DNA from: Ferruginivarius sediminum
Lineage (GTDB): Bacteria > Pseudomonadota > Alphaproteobacteria > Kiloniellales > Rhodovibrionaceae
Assembly: GCF_003344765.1 (NCBI RefSeq)
Contig: NZ_QPMH01000007.1
Location: 124,001-188,000 of the forward strand
Direction of reading: 5' to 3'
DNA: 64,000 bases
Shown here: positions 39,486 to 48,664 of the stretch, one piece after another
How positions within the stretch are numbered: the stretch's first letter is position 1
Layout: each line of letters starts with the position of its first letter
The notes under the pieces: model-generated
The model's database searches: none
Told to the model about the DNA's origin: nothing
The model's input: only the letters and a program-made list of their open reading frames with translations
Position numbers and translations under genes: made by a program

Positions 39486-39523
39486 GCGCAAAGGCGCGCT
39501 TTTGCTGCCCCACGCCCTCACCA

Positions 39524-42500
39524 TCACACGTCCTGCACGACGACGCCCGGAAGCGACTTCAGCGCCTGGCGGGCACTGGGCGACAGGCGGTAAGTGTCGG
39601 GCAGTTCCATCTCCACCTCCTCGCCGCCGTCGAGGCCGAGCACGAGCGAAACCTTGCCCCTACCTCGGCCCTCGCGCGCCAGGATGCTCTTCAGGTTGTC
39701 CACAGGGCGCGTGTCCTTCAGAAAGATGCGCAGCCCCGCGGCCGCGTGCGCCACCGCCTGATCCAGATCCTCGATCTCGACGGCGGAATAGCGCAGGTCG
39801 TCGCCGTTAACCCCGACGTCCAGCGTCACCAGCACCGGCTGTCCGGCCACCAGCAGGTCGCGCGCCTTGTTCAGTGTCTCGCTGAAGACGATGGCCTCGT
39901 AGACGCCGCTGGCGTCGGAAAGCTGCACGAAGGCGAACTTGTTGCCGCTCTGCTTGGCGCGACGCTCTTGCTTGCCGACGACAATCCCGGCCACCTTCTT
40001 GCGGCCCGGCTCGACCCGGATCAACTTCGGGATATCGCCGAAGGACACCACGCGCAGGCGCTCCAGGCTCTTGCCGTAGGCGTCCAGCGGGTGCGCCGAC
40101 AGATAGAAGCCAATGGCGTCGAACTCGTGGCGTAAGCGGTCCATCGCCGGCCAGTCCTCGACCTGCGGTAGCGCGATCCGCGGCGTCTCGGCGGCCCCGC
40201 CGCCGAACAGGCTGGACTGGTTGCTGTCGCGCTCGCTGGCCGCGACAGCGGCGTGACGCACCAGCAGGTCGGCCGCCTTGTAGACCTGATGCCGGTTCGA
40301 GTTCATCGAATCGAAAGCGCCGGCGCAGGCAAGCTGCTCGATCTGACGCTTGTTGATGAGACGGGCATCCAGACGCTGAGCCAGATCGCTCAGGTCCTTG
40401 AATGGCCCGCCGGCCTCCCGCTGCGCCACAAGCGCCGTCATGGCGCCGTGCCCGACGTTGCGGATGGCCGCCAGGGCATAGCGCACGCCGCGCTGGCCCT
40501 CTTTCGCCGTCTCGACAGCGAAATCGGCGCGCGAGCGGTTCATATCCGGCCCCAGCACCGGGATACCCATGCGATCGAGTTCCTGGCGGAACACGTTCAG
40601 TTTGTCCGTGTTCGCCATGTCGTACGTCATGATCGCGGCCATGAACTCGACCGGGTAGTTCGCCTTCAGATAGGCCGTCTGATAAGCGACCATGGCATAG
40701 GCGGCCGCATGGCTTTTGTTGAAGCCATAGCCGGCGAACTTGGCGATCTGGTCAAAGATAGCCGAGGCCTGCTTCTTGTCCACGCCGCGCGCGGTCGCGC
40801 CCTCGATAAAGGTCTGGCGCTGGGCGTCCATCTCGGCCTGGATCTTCTTGCCCATGGCGCGGCGAAGCAGGTCGGCGGCGCCAAGCGAATAGCCCGCAAG
40901 TTCCTGAGCGGCCTGCATCACCTGCTCCTGGTAGATCATGATGCCGAAGGTTTCCTTCAGCACGCCTTCCAGGGCCGGGTGCAGATAGTCCGGCTCCTCA
41001 TCCCCGTGCTTGCGCTTGATGTAGGAGGGGATGTTGTCCATCGGACCCGGACGATAGAGCGCGACGACGGCGATGATGTCCTCGAAGCGGTCGGGCTTCA
41101 GCCGCTTCAACACATCGCGCATGCCCGAGGATTCAAGCTGGAATACGCCGACCGTGTCGCCGCGTGTGAGAAGGTCGTAGGTATCCGGGTCGTCCAGGGG
41201 AATCATCGACAGGTCCGGCGGTGTCTCGCGCTCGGCAATCAGTTCCAGCGCCCGCGCCAGCACCGTCAGCGTCTTGAGGCCGAGGAAGTCGAACTTCACC
41301 AGCCCGGCCTTCTCGACGTCCTTCATGTTGAACTGCGTCACCGGCATGTCGGCGCGCGGATCGCGGTAGAGCGGAATAATCTCGTCGAGCGGCCGGTCGC
41401 CGATCACCACGCCGGCAGCGTGGGTCGAAGCGTGGCGGTATAGGCCCTCCAGCTTGAGCGCGATATCGATCAGGCGCGCGACGCTCTCGTCCTCGTCGCG
41501 CTGCGCCTGCAGCATCGGCTCGCCCTCGATGGCCTCGGCCAGCGTCACCGGATTGGCGGGGTTGTTCGGCACCAGCTTGCAGATGCGGTCCACCTGCGGG
41601 TACGGCATCTGCAACACGCGGCCAACATCGCGCAGCACCGCGCGCGCCTGCAGCTTTCCGAAGGTGATGATCTGCGCCACGCGGTCGTGGCCGTACTTCT
41701 TCTGGACGTAGCTGATGACCTCGTCGCGGCGGTCCTGGCAGAAGTCCACGTCGAAGTCCGGCATGGACACGCGTTCAGGGTTCAGGAACCGCTCGAACAG
41801 CAGGTTCCACCGCAGCGGGTCCAGGTCGGTGATGGTCAGCGCCCAGGCGACCACCGAGCCGGCGCCCGAGCCGCGGCCCGGTCCCACCGGGATGTCCTGC
41901 CCCTTCGCCCACTGGATGAAGTCGGCGACGATCAGGAAGTAGCCGGGGAAGCCCATCCCCTGGATCACGTTCAACTCGTGCTCCAGCCGCTGCCAGTAGG
42001 GATGGGCCGCCTGCTCCCGCGCCGCCTCGTCCATCTCCGGCGTGAAGACCTGCGTCTCCAGCCGCTCCCTGAGCCCTGCCTCGGCCTGCGCGCGCAATTC
42101 CTCCGCCTCGCTGCGGCCGCCGGCGGTGTCGTAGGCCGGCAGCATCGGATCGATGGGCTCGGGGAAATATGCGCAGCGGCGCGCCACGGCGAGCGTGTTG
42201 TCGACCGCCTCCGGCAGGTCGGCGAAGAGCGCGCGCATCTCCTCGGCCGACTTGAAGTAGTGTTCCGGCGTCAACGTGCGCCGGTCGTCCTGGTTCACAT
42301 AGGCGCCCTCGGCGATGCAGAGCAGCGCGTCGTGCGCCGCGTGCATCTCCCGGTCCGCGAAGAACGCCTCGTTCGTCGCCACAAGTGGCACGTCGAGGTC
42401 GAACGCCATCTCGACCAGGGCATCCTCGCTGGCCTCTTCCTCGGGCAGGCCGTGGCGCTGCACTTCCGCGTAAAGACGGCCGGGGAAGGTGTTGACAAGC

Positions 42501-43003
42501 CACTCGAATGCCGTTTTTGCCTTGTCGTGCTTGCCCGCCGCGAGCAGCCGGCATACGGGTCCCGCCGGCCCGCCGGTCAGGCACAGCAATCCTTCCGAAT
42601 GAGCGGCCAGGTTGTCCCAGGTGACGTGCGGCGCCTCCCCGGTCGGGGTCAGCAGGAAGGCATCCGAGGCCAGCTTGATCAGATTTTGGTAGCCTGTCTC
42701 GTCCTGGACCAGCAGCACGAGTTGGTCGGGCGCCGGCACCTTGCTGTTCTGCGCATTCGCCGCGGGCTCGTCGTTGCCGTTCCCGGCGACGGAAATCTGG
42801 CAACCGACCACCGGCTGGACGCCCGCCTTCGCAGCCGTCAGCGCGAACTCAAGGACGCCGAACAGATTGTTCGTGTCGGTCATCGCCACGGCCGGCATGC
42901 CGTGCGTCTTGCACAGCTCCACGAGCGGCTTGACCTTGATCGCCCCTTCCGAGAGCGAATAGGCGGAGTGGACTCGCAGGTGGACGAAGTCGGCGTGGTT
43001 CAT
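39524..43003 (-). CDS. dnaE: DNA polymerase III alpha subunit
   Basis: DnaE is the replicative polymerase subunit of the holoenzyme. The 1159-residue protein begins with the PHP domain (FVHLRVHSAYSLSEGAIKV, about 6-24). The polymerase core follows, with PVGPGRGSGAGSVVAWALTITDLDP and the catalytic aspartates in PDFDVDFCQDRRDEV. It then has helix-hairpin-helix motifs, an OB-fold (about 990-1080, VAGIVVGKQERR) and a C-terminal domain. The length matches the DnaE1 type rather than the shorter error-prone DnaE2. It is preceded by three tandem decamers and an AT-rich segment near 43095-43125 that probably holds its promoter. Confidence 0.98.
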   Translation of the reverse strand: MNHADFVHLRVHSAYSLSEGAIKVKPLVELCKTHGMPAVAMTDTNNLFGVLEFALTAAKAGVQPVVGCQISVAGNGNDEPAANAQNSKVPAPDQLVLLVQDETGYQNLIKLASDAFLLTPTGEAPHVTWDNLAAHSEGLLCLTGGPAGPVCRLLAAGKHDKAKTAFEWLVNTFPGRLYAEVQRHGLPEEEASEDALVEMAFDLDVPLVATNEAFFADREMHAAHDALLCIAEGAYVNQDDRRTLTPEHYFKSAEEMRALFADLPEAVDNTLAVARRCAYFPEPIDPMLPAYDTAGGRSEAEELRAQAEAGLRERLETQVFTPEMDEAAREQAAHPYWQRLEHELNVIQGMGFPGYFLIVADFIQWAKGQDIPVGPGRGSGAGSVVAWALTITDLDPLRWNLLFERFLNPERVSMPDFDVDFCQDRRDEVISYVQKKYGHDRVAQIITFGKLQARAVLRDVGRVLQMPYPQVDRICKLVPNNPANPVTLAEAIEGEPMLQAQRDEDESVARLIDIALKLEGLYRHASTHAAGVVIGDRPLDEIIPLYRDPRADMPVTQFNMKDVEKAGLVKFDFLGLKTLTVLARALELIAERETPPDLSMIPLDDPDTYDLLTRGDTVGVFQLESSGMRDVLKRLKPDRFEDIIAVVALYRPGPMDNIPSYIKRKHGDEEPDYLHPALEGVLKETFGIMIYQEQVMQAAQELAGYSLGAADLLRRAMGKKIQAEMDAQRQTFIEGATARGVDKKQASAIFDQIAKFAGYGFNKSHAAAYAMVAYQTAYLKANYPVEFMAAIMTYDMANTDKLNVFRQELDRMGIPVLGPDMNRSRADFAVETAKEGQRGVRYALAAIRNVGHGAMTALVAQREAGGPFKDLSDLAQRLDARLINKRQIEQLACAGAFDSMNSNRHQVYKAADLLVRHAAVAASERDSNQSSLFGGGAAETPRIALPQVEDWPAMDRLRHEFDAIGFYLSAHPLDAYGKSLERLRVVSFGDIPKLIRVEPGRKKVAGIVVGKQERRAKQSGNKFAFVQLSDASGVYEAIVFSETLNKARDLLVAGQPVLVTLDVGVNGDDLRYSAVEIEDLDQAVAHAAAGLRIFLKDTRPVDNLKSILAREGRGRGKVSLVLGLDGGEEVEMELPDTYRLSPSARQALKSLPGVVVQDV

Positions 43004-43010
43004 GCTGACA

Positions 43011-43040
43011 TTTGTTGGCGTTTGATGACGTTTGCAGACG
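43011..43040 (-). repeat. Three tandem 10-bp repeats directly upstream of dnaE
   Basis: The plus strand reads TTTGTTGGCG, TTTGATGACG, TTTGCAGACG as three consecutive decamers, ending seven bases before the dnaE start codon. On the transcribed strand each unit ends in AAA. The ten-base period equals one helical turn. No ribosome-binding site of normal strength is visible in this stretch. Confidence 0.75.
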
Positions 43041-43182
43041 CTCGAAGATTTCGGGACGGCAGCACCGACGGCGCGTGAAGGAAACTTCCTAACGTCCTGA
43101 TATTAAGATATAACCGTCGACATTATCGACCGCGCCTCTCGGTTAGTGTGCCCGTACCGGCCCGAGTCCGGCAACGCCTTCT

Positions 43183-43875
43183 TCACACCTGAACGATATG
43201 ACCGTCCTCAAGCCGCAGGGTGCGGTCCATCTGTGCGGCGAGGTCCAGGTTATGCGTCGCCACAAGGGCGGCAAGACCGACGTCCCTGACCAGTCCGGTG
43301 AGCATCTCGAAAACCCGGTCGGAGGTGTGCGGATCGAGATTGCCCGTCGGCTCGTCCGCCAGCAGCAGGCTGGGGGCGTTCGCCAGCGCGCGGGCCACCG
43401 CCACACGCTGCTGCTCGCCGCCCGACAGGCGCGCGGGCCGGTGCTCCATCCGCTCGCCAAGCCCCACGCGGCTGAGAAGTTCCTGCCCACGCTGCCGGGC
43501 ATCGCGCTTGCCGACACCCGCAATCATCTGCGGCAGCACCACGTTCTCCAGCGCCGAGAACTCGGGCAGCAGATGGTGGTACTGGTAGACGAAGCCGATG
43601 GCACCCCGGCGCAGCCGCGTGCGCTCTCCATCCGACATCGCGGTACAATCGGCGCCGGCGACGCGGATCGAGCCATCGTCCGGCCGCTCCAACAGCCCGG
43701 CGATCTGCATCAGCGTGGACTTGCCCGACCCGGAGGGCCCCACAAGCGCCACCATCTCCCCGGCCGAGACCTGCAGCGATGCGCCCGCCAGCACGTGCAG
43801 CGCCCGCTCACCCTGCCGGAAGGTCTTGCGGATCTCCTGGATATCCAGCGCTGGTGATGCCGCGCGATCACTCAT
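43183..43875 (-). CDS. lolD: Lipoprotein-releasing system ATP-binding protein
   Basis: LolD powers extraction of outer-membrane lipoproteins from the inner membrane for transfer to LolA. From the ATG at 43875 the protein has 230 residues with Walker A GPSGSGKST, Q-loop, the ABC signature LSGGEQQRVAVARAL, Walker B LLLADEPTGNLD and the H-loop ATHN. Its start overlaps the lolC stop as ATGAGTGA. A TTG five codons upstream is possible but less likely because GAGG lies nine bases before the ATG. Confidence 0.94.
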   Translation of the reverse strand: MSDRAASPALDIQEIRKTFRQGERALHVLAGASLQVSAGEMVALVGPSGSGKSTLMQIAGLLERPDDGSIRVAGADCTAMSDGERTRLRRGAIGFVYQYHHLLPEFSALENVVLPQMIAGVGKRDARQRGQELLSRVGLGERMEHRPARLSGGEQQRVAVARALANAPSLLLADEPTGNLDPHTSDRVFEMLTGLVRDVGLAALVATHNLDLAAQMDRTLRLEDGHIVQV

Positions 43876-45112
43876 AACGCAGCGCCTCAACTGGATCGAG
43901 CCGTGCCGCCCGCCAAGAGGGATAGAGCGTCGCCAGTAGCGACAGGGCCAGCGCCATGAGCACCACGGAGACGACCTCGTTCGGGTCGACCTTGGCCGGC
44001 AGGTTCGACAGGAAGTAGATCTCGGCGGCGAAGAGCTCCGTTCCCGTCAGGCTTTGCAGCCACTGCCGGATGGTCTCGATGTTGAGGGAGAACGTCAGGC
44101 CCAGCACGAATCCCAAAAAGGTGCCAACGACGCCGATGCTGGCCCCCGAGATCAGGAATATCCGCATGATCATGCCGCGCGTTGCGCCCATCGTGCGAAG
44201 TATGGCGATATCCGCGCCCTTGTCCTTCACCAGCATGATCTGCCCGGAGATGATGTTGAACGCCGCCACCAGGATGATGAGCGTCAGGATCAGGAACATG
44301 ACGTTCCGCTCAACCTGGATAGCGTTGAAGAAGCTGGCGTTCGCCCGCTGCCAGTCAACCGTGCGATAGCCGGGCCCCAGCACGCGCGCGATCTCGCCCC
44401 GGACTTCGTCGACGGTGTCGGGATCGCGCACGAACACCTCGATGGCGTTCACCGTGTCGCCATGCTTGAAGAACTTCTGCGCGGCCGCCAACGGCAGGTA
44501 GATAAAGCTGCTGTCGTATTCGTACATGCCGACCTGGAACAGGCCGGCGATGGGATAGCTCTTCACGCGCGGCACGGTGCCCATCACCGTGGTCTCGCCG
44601 CGCGGCGTCACCAGCGTGAGCCGGCTGCCCGATCCCAGGCCCAGTTTTTGCGCAAGGCGGCTGCCGACCAGGGCGCTCTGCCCGTTGTAGCCGTCAAGGC
44701 TGCCGGAGACGAGGTTGTTGGCGACGAGATCCCGGTTCCGCAGGTCCTCCGCGCGCATTCCGCGCACGACCGCGCCCGAAGCGTTGCCGGCATGGGTCAC
44801 CATCACCTGCCCCTGCACCTGCGGCTGGGCCAGCGTCACCGCGCCAAGCCTCCTCAGCTTCTCGCTCAGCGCCTCGTAATCCTCGATCGAGCCATCGTCG
44901 GCATAGATGGTGATGTGCCCGTTGACGCCGAGGATGCGCTGCAGCAGCTCCTGCCGGAAGCCGTTCATCACCGCCATGACGATGATCAGCGTGGCCACGC
45001 CAAGCGCGATGCCGAGCAGGGAGAACCCGGCAATGACCGAGATGAAACCCTCTTGCCGCCGTGCACGCAGGTAGCGGAAGGCGACCGTCCGCTCGAAGGC
45101 GCTGAAGATCAT
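43868..45112 (-). CDS. lolC: Lipoprotein-releasing system transmembrane protein (LolC/LolE family)
   Basis: This membrane partner of LolD has four transmembrane helices: one near residues 22-50 (ISVIAGFSLLGIALGVATLIIVMAVM), then a large periplasmic domain, then three in the C-terminal FtsX-type domain. The 414-residue length is normal. Alphaproteobacteria generally have a single LolC/E-type protein (sometimes called LolF) forming a homodimer, and only one is encoded here. It is 15 bp after proS and overlaps lolD by 8 bp. Confidence 0.93.
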   Translation of the reverse strand: MIFSAFERTVAFRYLRARRQEGFISVIAGFSLLGIALGVATLIIVMAVMNGFRQELLQRILGVNGHITIYADDGSIEDYEALSEKLRRLGAVTLAQPQVQGQVMVTHAGNASGAVVRGMRAEDLRNRDLVANNLVSGSLDGYNGQSALVGSRLAQKLGLGSGSRLTLVTPRGETTVMGTVPRVKSYPIAGLFQVGMYEYDSSFIYLPLAAAQKFFKHGDTVNAIEVFVRDPDTVDEVRGEIARVLGPGYRTVDWQRANASFFNAIQVERNVMFLILTLIILVAAFNIISGQIMLVKDKGADIAILRTMGATRGMIMRIFLISGASIGVVGTFLGFVLGLTFSLNIETIRQWLQSLTGTELFAAEIYFLSNLPAKVDPNEVVSVVLMALALSLLATLYPSWRAARLDPVEALRYE

Positions 45113-45127
45113 CGCGCGCGGCCGGCC

Positions 45128-46447
45128 CTAGGCCGCCAGCCGGGACAGGGCGGAATCGCCGGAAAGCTCGTGCCGTTCGCCGGTGGCGCGGCGCTTGAGC
45201 TCCACCGTCCCGGCCTTCAGGCCGCGCGGCCCGACCACGAGCTGCCACGGCAGGCCGATCAGGTCCATCTGCGCGAACTTGGCGCCCGGGCTTTCGTGGG
45301 TGTCGTCGTACAGCACCTCGATTCCCGCGTCCCGCAGCTTCCGGTACAACTCGTCGCAGGCCTGGCTGCAGGCTGCGTCGCTCGGCTTCAGGTTGACGAG
45401 GCCGACCTGGAACGGCGCCACGGCGTCCGGCCAGACGATGCCGTTATCGTCGTGCGAGGCCTCGATAATCCCGCCGACAAGACGCGACACGCCGATGCCG
45501 TAGGAGCCCATGTGCACTGGCACGCTTTCCCCGTCCGGGGTGGAGACGTGGGCGTTCAGCGGCTCGGAGTACTTGGTGCCGAAGTAGAAGATGTGCCCCA
45601 CCTCGATGCCGCGGCGATGCACGCGCTTGTCCTCCGGCACCTCCTTCTCGAAGGTCGCCTGGTCGTGCATGTCGTCGGTGCGCGCGTACTGCCCGGTCCA
45701 CTCGTCGACGATGGGTTTCAGGTCGCCCTCATAGTCGATGTCGCGGTCCATGACGTCGAAGTCGATCAGGTCGCGGTGACAGAACAGCTCGGTCTCGCCG
45801 GTATCGGCCAGCACCACGAACTCGTGGCTCAGGTTGCCGCCAATGGGCCCGGTCTCCGCCTCCATCGGAACCGCCTTCAAACCCATGCGGGCGAAGGTGC
45901 GCAGGTAGGAGACGAACATGATACGATAGGCCCGTATCGCGCTTTCGTAATCGAGGTCGAAGGAATAGGCGTCCTTCATCAGGAACTCGCGCCCGCGCAT
46001 CACGCCGAAGCGGGGGCGCACCTCGTCCCGGAACTTCCACTGGATGTGATAGAGGATGCGCGGCACGTCGCGGTAGCTGCGCGCGCCGGCCCGGAAGATC
46101 TCGGTGATCAGCTCCTCGTTCGTCGGACCGTACAGCATCTCGCGGTCATGACGGTCGCGGATGCGCAGCATCTCCTTGCCGTAATCCTCGTAGCGGCCGG
46201 ATTCGCGCCACAACTCGGCCGACTGGATGGTCGGCATCAGCAGCTCCTGGGCACCGGCGCGGTCCTGCTCCTCGCGCACGATCCGCTCGATGTTGCGCAG
46301 CACCTTGTAGCCCAGCGGCAGCCAGGAGTAGATGCCGGCGCTTGCCTGGCGGATCATGCCGGCGCGAAGCATCAGGCGGTGGGAAACGATCTGGGCCTCC
46401 GCCGGGGTCTCTTTCAGCGTCGGCAGGAAATAGCGCGACAGACGCAT
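45128..46447 (-). CDS. proS: Proline--tRNA ligase (short, alphaproteobacterial type)
   Basis: ProRS charges tRNA-Pro. The 439-residue protein contains the class II catalytic core ([27 protein letters not shown], the [12 protein letters not shown] block, [17 protein letters not shown]) and the C-terminal anticodon-binding domain ([21 protein letters not shown]). It lacks the roughly 180-residue INS editing domain found between motifs 2 and 3 of E. coli ProRS, a known trait of the alphaproteobacterial type. Alanine mischarging is then usually cleared by a free-standing ProXp/YbaK protein, not seen here. A candidate promoter lies at 46514-46542. Confidence 0.96.
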   Translation of the reverse strand: MRLSRYFLPTLKETPAEAQIVSHRLMLRAGMIRQASAGIYSWLPLGYKVLRNIERIVREEQDRAGAQELLMPTIQSAELWRESGRYEDYGKEMLRIRDRHDREMLYGPTNEELITEIFRAGARSYRDVPRILYHIQWKFRDEVRPRFGVMRGREFLMKDAYSFDLDYESAIRAYRIMFVSYLRTFARMGLKAVPMEAETGPIGGNLSHEFVVLADTGETELFCHRDLIDFDVMDRDIDYEGDLKPIVDEWTGQYARTDDMHDQATFEKEVPEDKRVHRRGIEVGHIFYFGTKYSEPLNAHVSTPDGESVPVHMGSYGIGVSRLVGGIIEASHDDNGIVWPDAVAPFQVGLVNLKPSDAACSQACDELYRKLRDAGIEVLYDDTHESPGAKFAQMDLIGLPWQLVVGPRGLKAGTVELKRRATGERHELSGDSALSRLAA

Positions 46448-46513
46448 GGCTGTCCTTCAAGCTCGATAGGGAACGACGACACGCCGCGGCCTGCGACAAC
46501 CGCGGGCGGCGGG

Positions 46514-46542
46514 ACTGTATGGGATGGCCGCCCCCTTGTCTA
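46514..46542 (-). promoter_or_regulatory. Candidate proS-lolC-lolD promoter
   Basis: On the minus strand TAGACA (46537-46542) and TACAGT (46514-46519) are 17 bp apart, 66 bp before the proS start. Five of six and four of six consensus bases match. Confidence 0.45.
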
Positions 46543-46550
46543 TGCCCCGG

Positions 46551-47027
46551 CTAGCCGCCTTCGCCGGCGTTTCCGCCTTCGCCTTCCCCGCGCGGCACCT
46601 CCTGGCACTTGCGGGCAAGTTCGGCCTGCTCTTCCGGGGTCAGCGGCTGCCCGTTGAAGGTGGCGTGACCGTCCTTTACGTCGATGCGCACCGTGCCCAC
46701 CTGGACATCGCCCTCGTAGCGACGGTCCGAGGGCAGGTTCAGCCTGTCGAAGAGATCGACCTCGATCGGGATGGTCACCGTTTCGGGCAGCTCGATCTTC
46801 GAGCCGCCGTAGAGGTCCGGGGGCGTCACCGGATTGCCGCGTACATCCACGCCCGGTTCGTATTCAACGTCCGGCGCGCCGACATACTTGACAAGTCGCG
46901 CACAGTCGGCCTTGGTCACGCGGATCGTCCGTGCCTCCGCGCCCATTGTCGGCGGAGACGCGACGGTTTGCAGCACGGCGAGCGTGAGCGCAAGACCGAG
47001 AGTCGGCGTTACAGGGGGACGCATCAT
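46551..47027 (-). CDS. Secreted protein of unknown function
   Basis: I do not recognise this family. From the ATG at 47027 the product has 158 residues with a likely signal peptide (MMRPPVTPTLGLALTLAVLQTVASPPTMGAEA in two blocks, cleavage near residue 32). The mature part of about 125 residues contains two cysteines, one in KADCARL and one in ARKCQEV, which could pair. A Pro/Gly-rich middle (GNPVTPPDLYGGSKI), a strand-rich region and a Gly/Glu-rich tail follow. The frame is open for 74 codons upstream, but that part is arginine-rich noise. It is divergent from the purine permease and lies upstream of proS on the same strand. Confidence 0.75.
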   Translation of the reverse strand: MMRPPVTPTLGLALTLAVLQTVASPPTMGAEARTIRVTKADCARLVKYVGAPDVEYEPGVDVRGNPVTPPDLYGGSKIELPETVTIPIEVDLFDRLNLPSDRRYEGDVQVGTVRIDVKDGHATFNGQPLTPEEQAELARKCQEVPRGEGEGGNAGEGG

Positions 47028-47164
47028 GGTCGCGCATTGTGCCGCCGCTGCTTTAACAAAGCCATAAGGCCGTCGGGGGCGGCCGGCATTCGAGTTGACA
47101 GCAGACGATGGCCACGCCCAGGCGGCGAAGCGGCCATCGAGAGCGTGCGTTCGAGGGGGGCGGC

Positions 47165-48463
47165 ATGCTGGAACGTTTCTTCGGCCTGGCCGAGCACGGC
47201 ACCGACGTGCGGCGGGAAATCGTGGCGGGCGCGACGACTTTCCTGACAATGGCTTACATCATCGTCGTCAATCCGGCGATCCTGTCCGACACTGGGATGG
47301 ATTTCGGCGCGGTTTTCGTAGCGACCTGTGTCGCGGCGGCCATCGGCACGTCGGTGATGGGCCTCTACGCGAACTATCCCATCGCGCTGGCGCCCGGAAT
47401 GGGGCTCAACGCGTACTTCGCCTATGCCGTGGTCGGCGGCCTCGGGTTCAGTTGGCAGGTGGCACTGGGCGCCGTCTTCCTGTCGGGCGTGATCTTTCTG
47501 GTTCTCTCCGTCCTGCCGGTGCGCGAGTGGATCATCAACGCGATCCCGAAGACGCTGAAAATGGCGATCTCCGCCGGTATTGGCTTCTTCCTCGCCATTA
47601 TCGCCCTGAAGAACGCCGGCGTCGTCGTGGATAACCCGGCGACCCTGGTCGGCCTTGGCAACGTCACCAGTGCAAGCACGATCCTGGCCGGGGTCGGCTT
47701 CGTGCTGATGATCGCGCTCGACTATCGCCGCGTGCCCGGGGCCGTGCTGATCGGGATCATCGTCATCAGCTTCATCGGCATGCTGCTTGGCATATCCGAG
47801 TTCAAGGGCGTCGCCTCGCTGCCGCCGAACCCGTGGCCGACCTTCGCCCAACTCGACATCGCCGGCGCGCTTCAGGCCGGTCTCGTGACCATCGTCTTTG
47901 CCTTCCTGTTCGTCGACCTCTTCGATTCGGCGGGAACGCTGGTCGGTTTGGCCCACCGCGCCGGGCTGTTGGACGAAAACGGCCGCCTGCCGCGACTGAA
48001 CCGGGCCCTTTTCGCCGATTCCACGGCGACGGTCGCCGGCTCCGTGCTCGGCACCTCGACGGTCACCAGCTATATCGAGAGCGCGGCGGGCATCAAGGCT
48101 GGCGGGCGCACCGGCCTGACGGCGATGACGGTGGCCGCCCTGTTCCTGCTGGCACTGTTCCTGTCGCCCCTGGCGCAGTCCGTGCCCTCCTATGCAACCG
48201 CGCCGGCATTGCTGTTCGTGGCCTGCCTGATGGCCCGCGGCCTGACCGAGATCGACTGGGACGACGCAACAGAATACGCGCCCGCCGTAGTGACCGCGAT
48301 CAGCATGCCCCTGACCTACTCTGTCGCCGACGGCATCGGCCTGGGCTTCCTGACATACGTGGCGACGAAACTGTTGAGCGGCCGCTTCAACCAGGTTTCG
48401 CCGGCGGTTCTGCTGATCGCCGTTCTTTTCGCGGCGCGTTTTGCGTTATTGGACATTGGCTAG
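47165..48463 (+). CDS. NCS2-family purine permease (AzgA/PbuG-like)
   Basis: This is an inner-membrane permease of the AzgA-like branch of NCS2, expected to import adenine, guanine or hypoxanthine by proton symport. The 432-residue protein starts MLERFFGLAEHGTDVRREIVAGATTFLTMAYII, read here as two blocks, with typical motifs LAPGMGLNAYFAY, GIGFFLAIIALKNAG and LFDSAGTLVGLA, and about 12-14 hydrophobic helices. The ATG at 47165 follows GAGGGG. A start 19 codons upstream is less likely. The exact purine cannot be read from the sequence. Confidence 0.9.
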   Translation: MLERFFGLAEHGTDVRREIVAGATTFLTMAYIIVVNPAILSDTGMDFGAVFVATCVAAAIGTSVMGLYANYPIALAPGMGLNAYFAYAVVGGLGFSWQVALGAVFLSGVIFLVLSVLPVREWIINAIPKTLKMAISAGIGFFLAIIALKNAGVVVDNPATLVGLGNVTSASTILAGVGFVLMIALDYRRVPGAVLIGIIVISFIGMLLGISEFKGVASLPPNPWPTFAQLDIAGALQAGLVTIVFAFLFVDLFDSAGTLVGLAHRAGLLDENGRLPRLNRALFADSTATVAGSVLGTSTVTSYIESAAGIKAGGRTGLTAMTVAALFLLALFLSPLAQSVPSYATAPALLFVACLMARGLTEIDWDDATEYAPAVVTAISMPLTYSVADGIGLGFLTYVATKLLSGRFNQVSPAVLLIAVLFAARFALLDIG

Positions 48464-48483
48464 GCGCGCACTATCGGATATGG

Positions 48484-48635
48484 TCTTTGCCACGCGGCGC
48501 CGATCCCATAGCAAATTCCAGACGCGGCACGGCCCTGGTCTGGGGAGGTAGCGTCCCAACCGGACGCGGCGAGGAACGATAAGGCGGCGTAACGCGCGAA
48601 CGGGCTCCCTTTCAGCTAAAGGGGGCCCGTTGCGA
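48484..48635 (+). ncRNA. Candidate structured small RNA downstream of the purine permease
   Basis: The 201-bp gap between the convergent permease and tag genes contains three successive hairpins: CCAGAC/GTCTGG (48518-48543), GCGTCC/GGACGC (48551-48567) and a long GC-rich stem at 48599-48631. A possible promoter TTGGAC-17 bp-TATCGG (48449-48477) overlaps the permease 3' end. It matches no RNA family I know, and no SRP, 6S or tmRNA core is present. An alternative reading is that these are only termination structures for the flanking genes. Confidence 0.22.
48599..48631. terminator. Strong hairpin between the permease gene and tag
   Basis: AACGGGC-T-CCCTTT / AAAGGG-G-GCCCGTT with a 5-nt loop makes a 13-bp stem with one mismatch. 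No U-run follows on either strand, so termination, if any, would be rho-assisted or by the hairpin alone. Its position between two convergent genes fits a shared terminator. Confidence 0.55.
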
Positions 48636-48664
48636 TTCCGGTTTGCCCTCGCCCGCCCCGATTT

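Noticed and set aside
39484..39501. Hairpin AAGCGC/GCGCTT after dnaE as a terminator
   Set aside because: The stem is only six base pairs, no U-run follows on the minus strand, and it overlaps the rpsB -35 box.
41687..43078. 463-codon open frame antisense to the dnaE 5' half
   Set aside because: DnaE PHP and polymerase motifs are intact on the minus strand.
44054..46657. 867-codon open frame on the plus strand across lolC and proS
   Set aside because: It is antisense to two well-recognised genes. Its product is His/Arg/Ala-rich with no domain, a usual by-product of high GC at third positions.
47096..47101. TTGACA hexamer before the purine permease
   Set aside because: No acceptable -10 box at 16-18 bp, so I do not call a promoter on the hexamer alone.
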